Of a stretch of 37,137 bases of DNA, positions 1 to 8,488 are shown in pieces (positions within the stretch are counted from its first letter, which is position 1; every line of letters starts with the position of its first letter). The translations under genes and the position numbers were made by a program. Location: assembly GCA_003249955.1 (NCBI GenBank), contig QKHS01000101.1:1-37137 (forward strand), given 5' to 3'. The notes below the pieces were generated by a model. That model saw only the letters and a program-made list of their open reading frames with translations, had not been told where the DNA came from and ran no database searches. The DNA comes from Bacteroidales bacterium (GTDB lineage Bacteria; Bacteroidota; Bacteroidia; Bacteroidales; ML635J-15).

Positions 1-313
1 TAAGATCAAGATCGGCATCTGAGGGAATTACTTCTCCGGATGGGTGGTTATGTACTATAATTACTTTAACGGCTCCTTTTAAAATCGACATCCTGAAAAC
101 GTTCATTGGTTCCACGGTTGTGCTTTTTACTCCGCCTATGCTTACCAATTCAACAAAAAGCATTTTGTTGGCAACGTTTAAGCCGACTAACCAGAAATGT
201 TCTTTTTCCCTGTCCAGTTTGTTCTCACGTAATAATACTCTTTGCATTATCCCGAAAACATCGTCTGAGTTTGCAATTTTTATAAGGTCTTTGCCTGTAA
301 CTTTTATACCCAT
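1..313 (-). CDS. RadC-like JAB/MPN domain protein (partial, C-terminus outside window)
   Basis: The reverse strand reads from an ATG at 313 through 104 codons and runs off the left edge. The protein starts MGIKVTGKDLIKIANSDD and ends with the JAMM metal motif HNHPSGEVIPSDAD (about residues 86-99), the signature of RadC/JAB-domain proteins. In Bacteroidota these short RadC forms are common on mobile elements. Family members are called DNA repair proteins, but the actual role of the JAB domain is unsettled. The remaining part would lie to the left. A -7-like TAGCTTTG sits at 336-343 on the reverse strand, which would give a leader of roughly 15 bases. A second JAB protein lies at 25.3 kb. The family call is firm; the function is not. 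Confidence 0.85.
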   Translation of the reverse strand, partial: MGIKVTGKDLIKIANSDDVFGIMQRVLLRENKLDREKEHFWLVGLNVANKMLFVELVSIGGVKSTTVEPMNVFRMSILKGAVKVIIVHNHPSGEVIPSDADLDL

Positions 314-335
314 GGTCTTATTTTCTTGTCTGTTA

Positions 336-343
336 CAAAGCTA
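336..343 (-). promoter_or_regulatory. Putative Bacteroidota -7 box for the RadC-like gene
   Basis: The reverse strand has TAGCTTTG, matching the Bacteroidota -7 consensus TAnnTTTG, 23-30 bases before the RadC start. A TTTG lies upstream but only 14 bases away, shorter than the usual 19-21, so only the -7 box is convincing. Confidence 0.3.
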
Positions 344-534
344 AATATTTTTTTTTACAAATAAATAAAAATTGTGGATAAGAAAAACAACGAGGTATGG
401 CTTGATAAAATCTAAGAGTTCTCGCGTCAGTTTTCAACGAAGGGGCGGGCTAGTCAATTGGTACCAGTATTTATTTTCTCTCTGTTTTTTATTGTATAAT
501 TACAAATCATGTTATTCCTGAATTATATTATCTA

Positions 535-1104
535 TCAATCAAAATGCTGTTCAATATCTATCAACAATGAATCAAACGGTGGCTGTGGCACATTTATCAG
601 GTAAAATCCAGTCCTGTCACTTATAATACTATCGATTAAAATCCTCGAAATACTATCATATTCCATTGAAAAAATTAAATCCATCCAACCGTCATTGAAA
701 CAAACTAAAAGTCCGTAATTCTCCTGATAAAAAAAACTTGATTCTTCATCAATAGTGTTTTCTTCGTCGTATGAATATTTTAAGACTGTGAAATCCTTAT
801 TGTTTATTTTAAAAGTCTTTGTTGATACTAGCGGGCAATTTAACCCCCCTAAATAAATTGAAGAATCATTGTAATTCGATTTAAAAAATGAATATCCAAT
901 CGTGTCTGATCCTTGTTTATAAAAAAATCTTACTGTGTCCTTTCTAACGGATTTGACTAAATATAACGTATCAGTTTCCCAGATACTATCATGTATGTAC
1001 GAGTTTAAAAGTACAAGTTTGTCTACATTCTCAGACTGTTTTTGTTTACAGCTTATGAATACCTGAAAAACTATCAATCCGATTATGATGTGCAGTATCC
1101 TCAT
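535..1104 (-). CDS. Small lipoprotein, hypothetical (189 aa)
   Basis: The ORF is open from 1221, but the start at 1104 is preferred because it gives a classic lipoprotein signal: MRILHIIIGLIVFQVFISC, a hydrophobic stretch ending in a lipobox-like FISC with cysteine at residue 19. A -7-like TAAATTTG on the reverse strand at 1122-1129 lies just upstream of this start and fits it. The mature part is acidic and polar, with no domain I recognise. The protein is probably membrane-anchored, in the periplasm or at the surface. It stands alone, with no partner gene on either side. Confidence 0.65.
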   Translation of the reverse strand: MRILHIIIGLIVFQVFISCKQKQSENVDKLVLLNSYIHDSIWETDTLYLVKSVRKDTVRFFYKQGSDTIGYSFFKSNYNDSSIYLGGLNCPLVSTKTFKINNKDFTVLKYSYDEENTIDEESSFFYQENYGLLVCFNDGWMDLIFSMEYDSISRILIDSIISDRTGFYLINVPQPPFDSLLIDIEQHFD

Positions 1105-1639
1105 ATTATTTCGTCTAACGTCAAATTTACATATCGGTAACCAGTTAGTCACAATTTTAAATTTTTCCTTTGAAAGTTCAAATTTAGCGATTTGTTTTTG
1201 AATTAGTTTCACTAATCCCAACTTTCTTTTTTTTGTCAGGATACAGATACTCTTTTGGGTTGTAATAGATTTTTACACGCATTTTAAAAAGTAACAGTTC
1301 AAAAATAGTTCTGGCATTGAGACAATCAGATTTTACGACATTCGTTAGCTGAATTTGTAAATATTTTTTGGTATGGGTGAGTTTTCACTTTAGATTTCGA
1401 GTGTTTTTAGAGAATTATTTATAAAACGATGCCCTAAATGCTTCAAATTCTTTGCAAAATTCGTCTGTTATGTAAATAATTTAGCCATGCTGAGCACTTC
1501 GTGGTTCAGTAATTTTACTGCTATCTATTTGTGAAATTTTTATTTATTAATTCTTTGTCAATCAACAAGTTAAAAATAACCCAATATTCAAATTTTTGTA
1601 AATATTTTTTACTTTTACACATCGAACTCCCGTTAATTA
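1105..1639. other. AT-rich intergenic region, no gene seen
   Basis: About 535 bases of AT-rich DNA with many stops in all frames. Apart from the -7-like TAAATTTG at 1122-1129 (reverse strand) next to the lipoprotein gene, I see no RNA gene, terminator or repeat that I can support. Confidence 0.5.
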
Positions 1640-1905
1640 TCATAATTCCCCGCAACAACCAAGAACATAATAAAAAAACAGAATACTAACAACAGAACCT
1701 GTAATATCTTCTAAAACAAATAAATTAAAACCGGCAAATATAAAACCAATAAGTCCAATAAATATAGATATTATATTTTTAGTTCTTTCTACCTCTTCTA
1801 ATTCTTCCATTTCTTTTCTGTATGTTTCTACCTTCTCTTTTCTATAATTGATATTAGTTTTAGTTTATTAATGCCCCCTCTCCTCTCTATTTCAAATTTT
1901 ATCAT
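1640..1905 (-). pseudogene. Frame-broken small membrane protein
   Basis: Two reverse-strand reading frames abut. The first runs from ATG at 1905 to a TAG at 1828-1830 (25 aa, starting MIKFEIERRGGINKLKL). The second is open across the junction and continues through REKVETYRKEMEELEEVE to a stop at 1640-1642. The second frame also has its own ATG at 1810 (56 aa). Joined by one base shift, they would give a charged coiled-coil-like N-terminus followed by two hydrophobic segments (around IFIGLIGFIFAGF and VVSILFFYYVLG). The charge pattern continues smoothly across the junction, which suggests one gene broken by an indel. The family is not recognised. Alternatively only the 56-aa ORF is translated. 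Confidence 0.4.
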
Positions 1906-2153
1906 ATTGAATTTTTCATCATTTTGATTATCAATATTATAATATTGGCAAAAAAAATACTTTTTTATTCCAAAAAAAGTTTATTGTCTGGCGATCAGCG
2001 GATTACATTTTTTTTGAAGAAATTACCGAAAAAATACCGTTTCTACTTTTTTGATATTATACTATTGCAAAAGGTTTTTGTTGCAACAAATCCAATTTGC
2101 CCGAAAGGTATCGGCCATACCCGGGCTATTGTTAAATTATAAAACCTTTTGAA

Positions 2154-2444
2154 ATGAATGTAATAACAATTGAATCGGAAGCTTTCAGACAGATTATTGA
2201 TAAGCTACAGGGACTTGAAGAAAAGTTTATAAAAATGAAAATGGATGCCGAGACTCCTCTTAGTGAACGATGGCTCGACAATCAGGATGTAATGCTGCTT
2301 TTAAAAATAAGTAAAAGAACTCTTCAGAGTTACCGTGACGAAAGAAAAGTACCTTTTTCACAGGTCGGTAATAAAATCTATTACAAGGCATCAGACATTG
2401 AGAAGTTTCTCAAAAAGAATTATCAGAAAATCAATAACTTTTAA
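2154..2444 (+). CDS. Excisionase-type helix-turn-helix protein (HTH_17)
   Basis: 96 aa. Residues about 36-90 form a MerR/excisionase-like winged helix: ERWLDNQDVMLLLKISKRT, then a recognition-helix region TLQSYRDERKVPFSQVG and the wing KIYYKASDIEKFLKK. The N-terminal 35 residues look helical. In Bacteroidota integrative elements and proviruses this small HTH protein typically sits directly before the primase/VapE gene, as here, with only 12 bases between them. The likely role is DNA binding for excision, replication control or transcription of the element. It starts at ATG 2154. An unusually good Shine-Dalgarno-like AAGGAGG follows its stop, in front of the next gene. Confidence 0.85.
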   Translation: MNVITIESEAFRQIIDKLQGLEEKFIKMKMDAETPLSERWLDNQDVMLLLKISKRTLQSYRDERKVPFSQVGNKIYYKASDIEKFLKKNYQKINNF

Positions 2445-2456
2445 GGAGGCAGAGAT

Positions 2457-4064
2457 ATGACAGAGATAAGCATATTTGAAAACTTCAATAAAGTGATTGC
2501 CAATAAATCAGTTTATACAATTCTGGAGATTATACGCAGCAGTAAACTTAAAGCCCAGGTTGAAAACCTGAGAGCTTTACTCATTGAGGATAAAGAAAAG
2601 GAATACACGGCAAGAAAAAAATCCTTGCCTGCCTTTACTCCTTCCGGACGTTTTAAAGGCGGACGAAAACCGGAGTTTCTGCAGGAATACTCAAGGATTA
2701 TCATACTGGACATTGATAAAATCGGGAACATAGACGGCATAAGAGCCAAAGCAGAAAACAGCATTTACACTATGGCCTGTTTTAAAAGTCCGGGCGGAAA
2801 CGGGATAAAGATTCTTGTACGTACAGACAACAGTGTTACTAAACACAAAGAAGCATTTCTGAAAGTCCAGGCATATTATGAAAAACTGCTTGGCGTGAAA
2901 ACAGATCCTTCGGGCAAAGACGTGACACGGCTTTGTTTCATGTCTTATGACCCGGATTTGTATTACAATAATAATTCTGCAACATTTAAAATTATGATTG
3001 AAAAGAACATTAAAAATGATGTTGACAGGCTGGTTGAGCAATTGGATTCAAGACAGCTTGATATAACAGTAAATTATGAAGACTGGCTTAAAACAGGCTT
3101 TGCCCTTGAAAGTGAATTCGGCGAATCAGGAAGAACATATTTCCACGAAATAAGCAAATATAACCATGATTACAGTCCTGAAAACTGCAATGAGCAATAC
3201 AATAAGTGCCTGAAAAATAATAACAACGGAATAACCATAAAAACGCTTTTCCATATTGCAAAGCGGTATGGGGTTATTGTACGGTCATCAAACCGGGTTA
3301 CAGATGCAAAAACTACAAAACAGTCTGTATCCGGCTCTTATTCAGAAAGAGAAAAAGTGACATCAAACAAATTCGTTATTACTGAAGAATATCTCAGCAG
3401 AAATTTTGATCTTCGGTATAACGTGATAAGCAATAAGTTTGAGTACCGTAAAAAAGGGTATAATGAATGGGAAGAGATGAACGAAAATAACATGTTCATC
3501 CAGTTGCAAAAGGACAATATCAACATCAGCCTGAATCATCTTGTAGCTTTATTGAGGTCTGACTTTGTAAAGAAATACAACGTATTCAGGGAATATTTCG
3601 AGAGCCTGCCGGAATGGGACGGAATAAACGATTATATTCTTAAATTATCGTCCTACCTGATTACATATGATCGTGAAAGGCTTGACAGGCATTTCAAGAA
3701 ATGGCTGGTAAGGGCTGTAAAGAATGCAATAGATGAGCATTACTTTAACAAACAGGCTTTTGTTTTGGTAAGCATGAAGCAGAACAGTGGCAAGTCCACT
3801 TTCTGCCGTTTTCTTTGTCCGCCGGAGCTTAAAGATTATATTGCTGAGAGTATTGCTACTGATAAGGACAGCCTGATAGCAATTACCGAAAACTTTCTTA
3901 TAAATCTTGATGAGCTTTCTCAGGCTGACAAGGCTGAGATTAATGCTTTTAAGTCTTTGTTCTCCAAAGATAAAGTAAAAGCCAGGCTTACTTATGACAA
4001 GAGGCCAACCATTCATTCACGCAGAGCCAGTTTTATCGGGTCCACCGACAGGTGGGAATTTTAA
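2457..4064 (+). CDS. Primase/VapE-type helicase of a mobile element, N-terminal part (frameshifted)
   Basis: 535 aa, ended early by a frameshift. Residues about 40-180 match the BT4734-like N-terminal region of Bacteroidota primases (FTPSGRFKGGRKPEF, then IIILDIDKIG and SPGGNGIKILVR). Residues about 200-275 look like a PriCT-2 primase C-terminal domain (NYEDWLKTGFAL, ITIKTLFHIAKRYGV). Residues about 395-535 are the start of a VapE/D5-like SF3-type helicase with a Walker A-like NSGKSTF and a Walker B-like FLINLDEL. The gene follows the HTH gene and has AAGGAGG upstream of its ATG. The expected role is replication initiation of the element. The stop TAA at 4062-4064 interrupts the family sequence GST-x-x-x-EF|LTDE; the C-terminus continues in another frame from the same place. 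Confidence 0.85.
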   Translation: MTEISIFENFNKVIANKSVYTILEIIRSSKLKAQVENLRALLIEDKEKEYTARKKSLPAFTPSGRFKGGRKPEFLQEYSRIIILDIDKIGNIDGIRAKAENSIYTMACFKSPGGNGIKILVRTDNSVTKHKEAFLKVQAYYEKLLGVKTDPSGKDVTRLCFMSYDPDLYYNNNSATFKIMIEKNIKNDVDRLVEQLDSRQLDITVNYEDWLKTGFALESEFGESGRTYFHEISKYNHDYSPENCNEQYNKCLKNNNNGITIKTLFHIAKRYGVIVRSSNRVTDAKTTKQSVSGSYSEREKVTSNKFVITEEYLSRNFDLRYNVISNKFEYRKKGYNEWEEMNENNMFIQLQKDNINISLNHLVALLRSDFVKKYNVFREYFESLPEWDGINDYILKLSSYLITYDRERLDRHFKKWLVRAVKNAIDEHYFNKQAFVLVSMKQNSGKSTFCRFLCPPELKDYIAESIATDKDSLIAITENFLINLDELSQADKAEINAFKSLFSKDKVKARLTYDKRPTIHSRRASFIGSTDRWEF

Positions 4065-4489
4065 CCGATGAAAACGGCTCAGTGCGTTGGCTTTGTTTTG
4101 AAATTGACAGCATCAACTGGAATTACACAAGCGAAGTTGATATTGATAAAGTCTGGTCCCAGGCATATCATCTTCTTACTAAAGTCATGTTTGAATTTGA
4201 GCTTACGCCGGATGAAATCAAAGAAAATGACCGGGTAAACAAAAAGTATCAGGTTTCAACGCCAGAACGTGACTTGCTGATGAAATACTTTATGCCTGCA
4301 AATGAACAGACCGGCGAATTTATGACTGCCACAGAAATATTAGAATTCATTTCGGAAAGAACCACAATAACTTTAAGTCCTGTAAAAATAGGCAAAGAAT
4401 TGAGGTTTCTGGGCTTTGAAAGGAAATCGAAACGTGTCGGTAATAACATGCCAGTATATGGCTATTTTGTTGAAATGTTTGCTTCATAG
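4052..4489 (+). CDS. VapE-type helicase, C-terminal part (frameshifted remainder)
   Basis: This frame supplies what the previous gene lacks: LTDENGSVRWLCFEID, then helical sequence and a C-terminal winged-helix-like region (TGEFMTATEILEFISERTT, GKELRFLGFERKS). Inserting one T in the run GAATTTTAACC near 4062 would join the two into a single protein of about 680 aa. The ATG at 4052 lies before the frameshift and would make an unrelated start, so independent translation is doubtful. The cause is either a real inactivating deletion or a sequencing error. A strong terminator follows. Confidence 0.7.
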   Translation: MGILTDENGSVRWLCFEIDSINWNYTSEVDIDKVWSQAYHLLTKVMFEFELTPDEIKENDRVNKKYQVSTPERDLLMKYFMPANEQTGEFMTATEILEFISERTTITLSPVKIGKELRFLGFERKSKRVGNNMPVYGYFVEMFAS

Positions 4490-4509
4490 TTAACATTGAT
4501 AAGATTTTA

Positions 4510-4548
4510 AAAGCCTGCTGCAAATATATTTGTGGCAGGCTTTTTTTA
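4510..4548 (+). terminator. Rho-independent terminator after the primase/helicase
   Basis: AAAGCCTGC at 4510-4518 pairs with GCAGGCTTT at 4535-4543. The inner CAAATA/TATTTG can extend the stem, and a T run follows to 4547. It lies 21 bases after the helicase stop and closes the replication module. Confidence 0.85.
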
Positions 4549-5487
4549 TAGAGACAGGCGACAGCAACAGAAGGAGAGGCTCTTCAGACAAATCCAGATT
4601 CCGTTTTAAAAACATTTAAGCTGAGAAGCAAGTGTTTATGTATCATTGTCTTTTTTCTGATTTATAGATTGTATCAAAAAATCATATATAACCTCAAGTA
4701 TTATTCAGGTTTTTCTGTTTCTGAACAAGCTGATTTTTTACTGTTTTCAGGTAAAATTATATGCCGGTTTAAGCAAAAAAAAAGGAGCCTCCATCGGCAT
4801 AAATTATTAATATATTTATCGGCTAAAAGGCTTGCTACAACAGGGCTACAACTATAATATCCTTACAGAAAAATTCAAATAAAAAAAAAAAAAAATAAAA
4901 AAAATTTCAAAAAATGCCAAAATCACCTACTACATCACTACAAACCTCTATAAGCATTGAAAATAAAGGCTTACAGCATAGTAAGAATATTTTTTTTATG
5001 TACTACAGATTACAACTAGAAAAAAAAAGAGTAAAATAGTAAGCTGAGTAAGTCAGTTTTTTGATCTACAACACAATTTATAAAACTGAATATCAGTATA
5101 TTAAGAGGCTCTGTGTAAGGTAGTATGCGGTTTTTCAAAAAAAAGTTTTTACAAGAAAAAAGAAAAAACACTTTTTAAAGAAATATTTACATACTCAAAC
5201 CACTGGACTACAAACAGTTATAACCTTCACCATCCAATTATTGAAGTATTTTTATGAATTTTTTGTAAAAAAGAGAGATGCAAACTTTTGTAAAAATTAA
5301 TTTAAAATCTGTAAACGTTTTTAGCCTCCCGAATTTAAAGCCCCGGAACGTGTAAACGGCGGACCTGCTTACCTGCTGCATATTCGGTTATATGCTGTTT
5401 TTTATACGTTTTTACAATATGATTCTAAAAGAAGACAAACGAACCCGTTTTTTTGTATTAAATCTTTATTTTGTTTTGAAATAGCCT
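4549..5487. other. Noncoding region with CTACAA iteron-like repeats (possible origin)
   Basis: This 0.9-kb AT-rich region shows no convincing gene. It holds repeated (G/A/T)CTACAA(C/A) motifs: GCTACAAC at 4834 and again at 4845 (11-base spacing), ACTACAAA at 4937, TCTACAAC at 5065 and ACTACAAA at 5207. Related TACTACA copies lie at 4928 and 5001, and a poly-A tract of 15 at about 4881. Iterons beside a primase gene with an A-rich stretch fit a replication origin, but this is inference. A small ORF at 4669-4857 looks random. Confidence 0.35.
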
Positions 5488-5620
5488 GTAACGGTAAATT
5501 GTATGAGTAGTGGCAGATTGCGTGGTACTTTCCTGTCAAGCCGCTACGAAGTTTGGGCGGGCTACAAACCTTGATATTTAGCACAACACCTGCCATTACT
5601 TATACAAAATGTTAGCCGTT
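5488..5620 (-). repeat. attC-like integron recombination site (about 130 bp imperfect hairpin)
   Basis: The arm at 5499-5516 (TTGTATGAGTAGTGGCAG on the plus strand) is complementary at 16 of 18 positions to 5590-5607. The outer parts also pair (AACGG and TAA on both arms), with a few unpaired bases. On the reverse strand the site opens with AACGGCTAAC and closes with CCGTTACAG, matching the integron layout of a yYYAAC-type core, a long imperfect stem and a GTTA-type core. It lies directly downstream of the PfkB stop, where a cassette's attC belongs. The 64-aa ORF through it (5402-5596) is dismissed as noncoding. Alternative: a repeated extragenic hairpin element without recombination function. 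Confidence 0.6.
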
Positions 5621-5717
5621 CGTTCTTTTATTTTCTTCTTATAATAAAATTGGTTTGTATCCTTATAAATTTTATTGATTATAGAACAGCAAGAGAAATC
5701 TAATTTTGCTTTTTTCA

Positions 5718-6593
5718 TTAAAGTATCCATGAATTTTTTTCGATAAAATCCTGTTTTATTGTTTTACACATCAAGTGAGAGGAATGGATAGATTGTTGTA
5801 AGATTTCCATAATTGGTAGATTCCTAAATGTACAAATTGCTACACTAGCGGCAAAAGCATCACCTGCTCCAATTGTATCTGTGGGATTTTCTAACTTATT
5901 AAAATGAAATGTATTTATACAATTATTTTTCAGATATGTAATTGAAGATATTGAAGTAATAAAAATAAGATTGTTTCTATTACCTATCATTTTTAAGAAT
6001 TCTTCAACATTTTTGCCAATCCTACTTGCTAATATTTTAGCTTCATTCTCATTCATTGTAATGATGTCGAAGCCAGATATATATTCAATAATATTATTTG
6101 TTGGAATTGATAGAATTGAGTCACTCATATCAAGAACAAAAAGGGCTTTTTTGTTTGTAGAACGTAGTTGCAAAATAAAAGGTAGTACATCGTAGTTCAA
6201 GTACCCAATTATTAGAATATCAAATTCTGGCTGTTCTCTTTTGAAACACTTTATTATCTGTTCTGTTGTGATATTATCCAAAGTAGCTGTAAACGTAATT
6301 GGCTCACCGTTTTTAAAAGTTGAAGTGTATTCTTGTGTTTCATTTGAAATATAGCCTTTGAATGCTATTTTATTCGTATTTAAAATAGAATATAGCCATT
6401 TGCCATTATTATCATTACCGATTGAAGCAATAATTGAAGATTGACAGCCAAGAGCCTTCCCAGTAATAGCCAACAGCCAACCTGAACCGCCAATAGTATT
6501 ATAAACTTTAAACCCTGTTTGAGCTGATAATACTTGTTTTTTCTCTACGCCTAACCCACCTATTACTAGTAGTTCAATATTTTCTTTCATCAA
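5718..6593 (-). CDS. PfkB/ribokinase-family kinase
   Basis: 291 aa, the usual ribokinase length. The N-terminal glycine motif is IGGSGWLLAITGKALG (about residues 34-49), the NxxE motif is NENEAKI (181-187), and the C-terminal ATP/anion-hole motif DTIGAGDAFAA (239-249) carries the catalytic Asp245. The family phosphorylates sugars or nucleosides on a hydroxymethyl group using ATP; the substrate cannot be read from the sequence. It is the last gene of a five-gene reverse-strand operon. Its start overlaps the TIM-barrel gene by 20 bases, which implies translational coupling. A second ATG is at 6590. The position after an isomerase-like and a deaminase-like gene suggests that a sugar or nucleoside intermediate is phosphorylated last. 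An attC-like hairpin begins about 100 bases downstream. Confidence 0.88.
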   Translation of the reverse strand: MMKENIELLVIGGLGVEKKQVLSAQTGFKVYNTIGGSGWLLAITGKALGCQSSIIASIGNDNNGKWLYSILNTNKIAFKGYISNETQEYTSTFKNGEPITFTATLDNITTEQIIKCFKREQPEFDILIIGYLNYDVLPFILQLRSTNKKALFVLDMSDSILSIPTNNIIEYISGFDIITMNENEAKILASRIGKNVEEFLKMIGNRNNLIFITSISSITYLKNNCINTFHFNKLENPTDTIGAGDAFAASVAICTFRNLPIMEILQQSIHSSHLMCKTIKQDFIEKNSWIL

Positions 6594-7344
6594 ATATTTT
6601 AATAAAGGAAGTGAAAATATGTGCTTGTAACTTCTGTTCTTCTAGTTTATTTAATTCCATAGTAAACCATTCACATGGTGATTTTAATAATCCATTTAAT
6701 ATCTGAGAATTTTGAATTGTTTCTTTACTAAAAGGGATGTGATTAAAGCTTAAATCTTCTGAATAGTAAATGTGAGAATGTTTAACTTTATCTATTAGTT
6801 CAATAAGTTTTGGAATATAATTATTATCATATTGATTAACTACATTGGCATGACCAGTGTCTAAGCATAAATATACATTGTTAATCGTTAGTAGCTCATA
6901 TAGATTGTTAACATCAGTTGTTATTCCTTTTAACAAATTTTCAATGCAGAGAGTGATTCCAAGTCGCTTTGCAAAATTAGCGGTTATTTTCAAGCTATCT
7001 ATACAATCCTTCAACTCACATTCTTCATAATAGCCAACATGAATGACAGCATATTTCCCATTTAATGATTTTATAAATTCCAAATATCTTTTCATTACTA
7101 ATACTGAAAAATTACGGACATCTATTCGAGCATGACCAATATCAAAGAAAGAATAAGGTAAGTGATAACGAATTTCTAAATTATTAGCCTCAATACTAGT
7201 AATAATCTTTTTTTTTCTTTCTAAACTTAATGTTGGAGGTATATTGTTTAAATCCCACTCAATCGCTTTATAATAATTGTCTTTAGCAATAGAAATTACT
7301 TCGTCAATATATTTAGCACTCAGAGAAGAGTAGGCAATTACCAT
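6574..7344 (-). CDS. Xylose-isomerase-like TIM barrel (sugar phosphate isomerase/epimerase or endonuclease IV family)
   Basis: 256 aa. The barrel motifs are in order: HLPYSFFDIG (61-70), IHVGYY (101-106), CIENLLKG with Glu135, LCLDTGHAN with Asp162 and His165, HSHIYY with His189/His191, and FTMELN with Glu230. These are the metal ligands of the AP_endonuc_2/IolE-type fold. Family members isomerise or epimerise sugars, or cleave abasic DNA. The His-Leu-Pro-Tyr-Ser strand and short length favour a sugar isomerase or epimerase over endonuclease IV. The gene is the fourth of the operon, 2 bases after the methyltransferase stop and overlapping the kinase by 20 bases. The substrate is unknown. Confidence 0.85.
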   Translation of the reverse strand: MVIAYSSLSAKYIDEVISIAKDNYYKAIEWDLNNIPPTLSLERKKKIITSIEANNLEIRYHLPYSFFDIGHARIDVRNFSVLVMKRYLEFIKSLNGKYAVIHVGYYEECELKDCIDSLKITANFAKRLGITLCIENLLKGITTDVNNLYELLTINNVYLCLDTGHANVVNQYDNNYIPKLIELIDKVKHSHIYYSEDLSFNHIPFSKETIQNSQILNGLLKSPCEWFTMELNKLEEQKLQAHIFTSFIKIFDERKY

Positions 7345-7346
7345 TT

Positions 7347-7967
7347 TTATATTTTTTTTGCAAAAAGTTTAGCTTTCCCGTGAAAATGTATAGGACCGTG
7401 GGCATTGTCTTCTTTTATGTACTCCGAATAATGCAAAATTTCAAAATCAGAAAAATGATTCTTTAATTCATTCTTTTTAAAATAGTGTTTAATAAATGCA
7501 GAACATTCGCTAGCATTTTCACTTTCATTTTTAAAACCAGGGTCGTCTTCGGTAAATACCATAATGTAAACATAACCACCTACATTTAATATCTGTTTTA
7601 TTGACTTAATAGCTTCTATCATATAACTATATTCCATGTGTTCCAGTGAAGTCAGCGAAACTAAAAAACCAATATTTTGTAATCTGTCAAGACATTCTAT
7701 GAAATCAGTGTTCAGAACTTTAATACCAAGACCGTTTCGGTCGCTATATTCTTTTATTTTATTCGCACCAACCGTGCTGGGTTCGATGGCAATGACATCA
7801 AAACCTAATTTTGACAAATAAATAGAATTACGCCCTTCACCAGCACCTAAGTCCACAGCTCGGCAGGCAGATACTGAATATTTCTCAATAAACTCTGCCA
7901 TGCCACCTGAATGTTTGGGGCTAAAATAGTGCTCTTGCTTAGAATAAAAATTATTGAAATCCATCAT
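7347..7967 (-). CDS. Class I SAM-dependent methyltransferase
   Basis: 206 aa. Motif I is AVDLGAGEGRN (37-47), followed by the acidic end of strand 2 (IAIEPS) and a motif IV region SLTSLEHMEY. The C-terminal strands include GGYVYIMVF. This is the TehB/Methyltransf_11-type small-molecule methyltransferase layout; no DNA- or RNA-specific motif (such as NPPY) is visible. The gene overlaps the deaminase by the 4-base ATGA, so the two are translationally coupled. Because all its neighbours act on small nucleoside- or sugar-like molecules by family, methylation of such a molecule is the simplest guess. The substrate is not known. Confidence 0.85.
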   Translation of the reverse strand: MMDFNNFYSKQEHYFSPKHSGGMAEFIEKYSVSACRAVDLGAGEGRNSIYLSKLGFDVIAIEPSTVGANKIKEYSDRNGLGIKVLNTDFIECLDRLQNIGFLVSLTSLEHMEYSYMIEAIKSIKQILNVGGYVYIMVFTEDDPGFKNESENASECSAFIKHYFKKNELKNHFSDFEILHYSEYIKEDNAHGPIHFHGKAKLFAKKI

Positions 7968-8488
7968 TTAGATTCTTCATATAAACGCAACCATTCTTTT
8001 GCATAATACATAGCTGGATTAGAAGCATCTTGTGTATTTATAAATTTCTTTAGCAAAAGATATACATCATCTTCAAGTATACCTCCAATGACTTCAGGAA
8101 TTCTTTCATTTACTCCTTCCAGTTTCGGGACGTAACATGCTCCGCCATCAGGAAAAGCTGGCATTCCATAAACGATTTTATCTACACCGCACTCTATAGC
8201 TGCACCAATACACATAATACAGGGCTCAACGGTAGTATATAAAACTAGAGGACGCTCGCAAGTAAAGAATACATTTTTAGGCGTATTCATTAATACAAGT
8301 TGCTCTCCATGAGCAACCAAAGAATTCTTTCTAACATTTGAAGTAACTCCACGTCCAATTTCTTTTTCTCCAGCTACCAAAATTGTTGCTATTGGTAACT
8401 CGTGAAATTCAAAAATTCCTTGTTCAGCAAATTTCAATGCTTCTTTCATCCAAAATAAATCTTTATTCATAACTTTATTTTTAATCAT
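7964..8488 (-). CDS. Nucleoside/nucleobase deaminase of the CDA fold (TadA/GuaD-like)
   Basis: 174 aa. Zinc and catalytic residues are visible: AHGE (His60, Glu62; most relatives have HAE) and EPCIMC (Cys90, Cys93), spaced as in cytidine-deaminase-fold enzymes. The tail EWLRLYEES resembles guanine-deaminase-like and other free-nucleobase deaminases more than tRNA-acting TadA. Expected chemistry is hydrolytic removal of an amino group from a base or nucleoside. The start may be ATG 8488 (overlaps the upstream gene by 8 bases) or ATG 8470. The HGE variant and the long C-terminus suggest a special substrate. It is the second gene of the five-gene operon. Confidence 0.85.
   Translation of the reverse strand: MIKNKVMNKDLFWMKEALKFAEQGIFEFHELPIATILVAGEKEIGRGVTSNVRKNSLVAHGEQLVLMNTPKNVFFTCERPLVLYTTVEPCIMCIGAAIECGVDKIVYGMPAFPDGGACYVPKLEGVNERIPEVIGGILEDDVYLLLKKFINTQDASNPAMYYAKEWLRLYEESK

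Noticed and set aside
1924-2142. 72-aa plus-strand ORF before the HTH gene
   Set aside because: Low-complexity, Phe/Lys/Ile-rich translation of AT-rich DNA with no motif or start context.
4834-5214. CTACAA repeats as a CRISPR array
   Set aside because: Units are only 7-8 bases, irregularly spaced, with no uniform spacers and no cas gene.
5402-5596. 64-aa reverse-strand ORF downstream of the PfkB gene
   Set aside because: It runs through the attC-like hairpin; the frame is explained by a structured noncoding repeat and the protein has no sensible composition.
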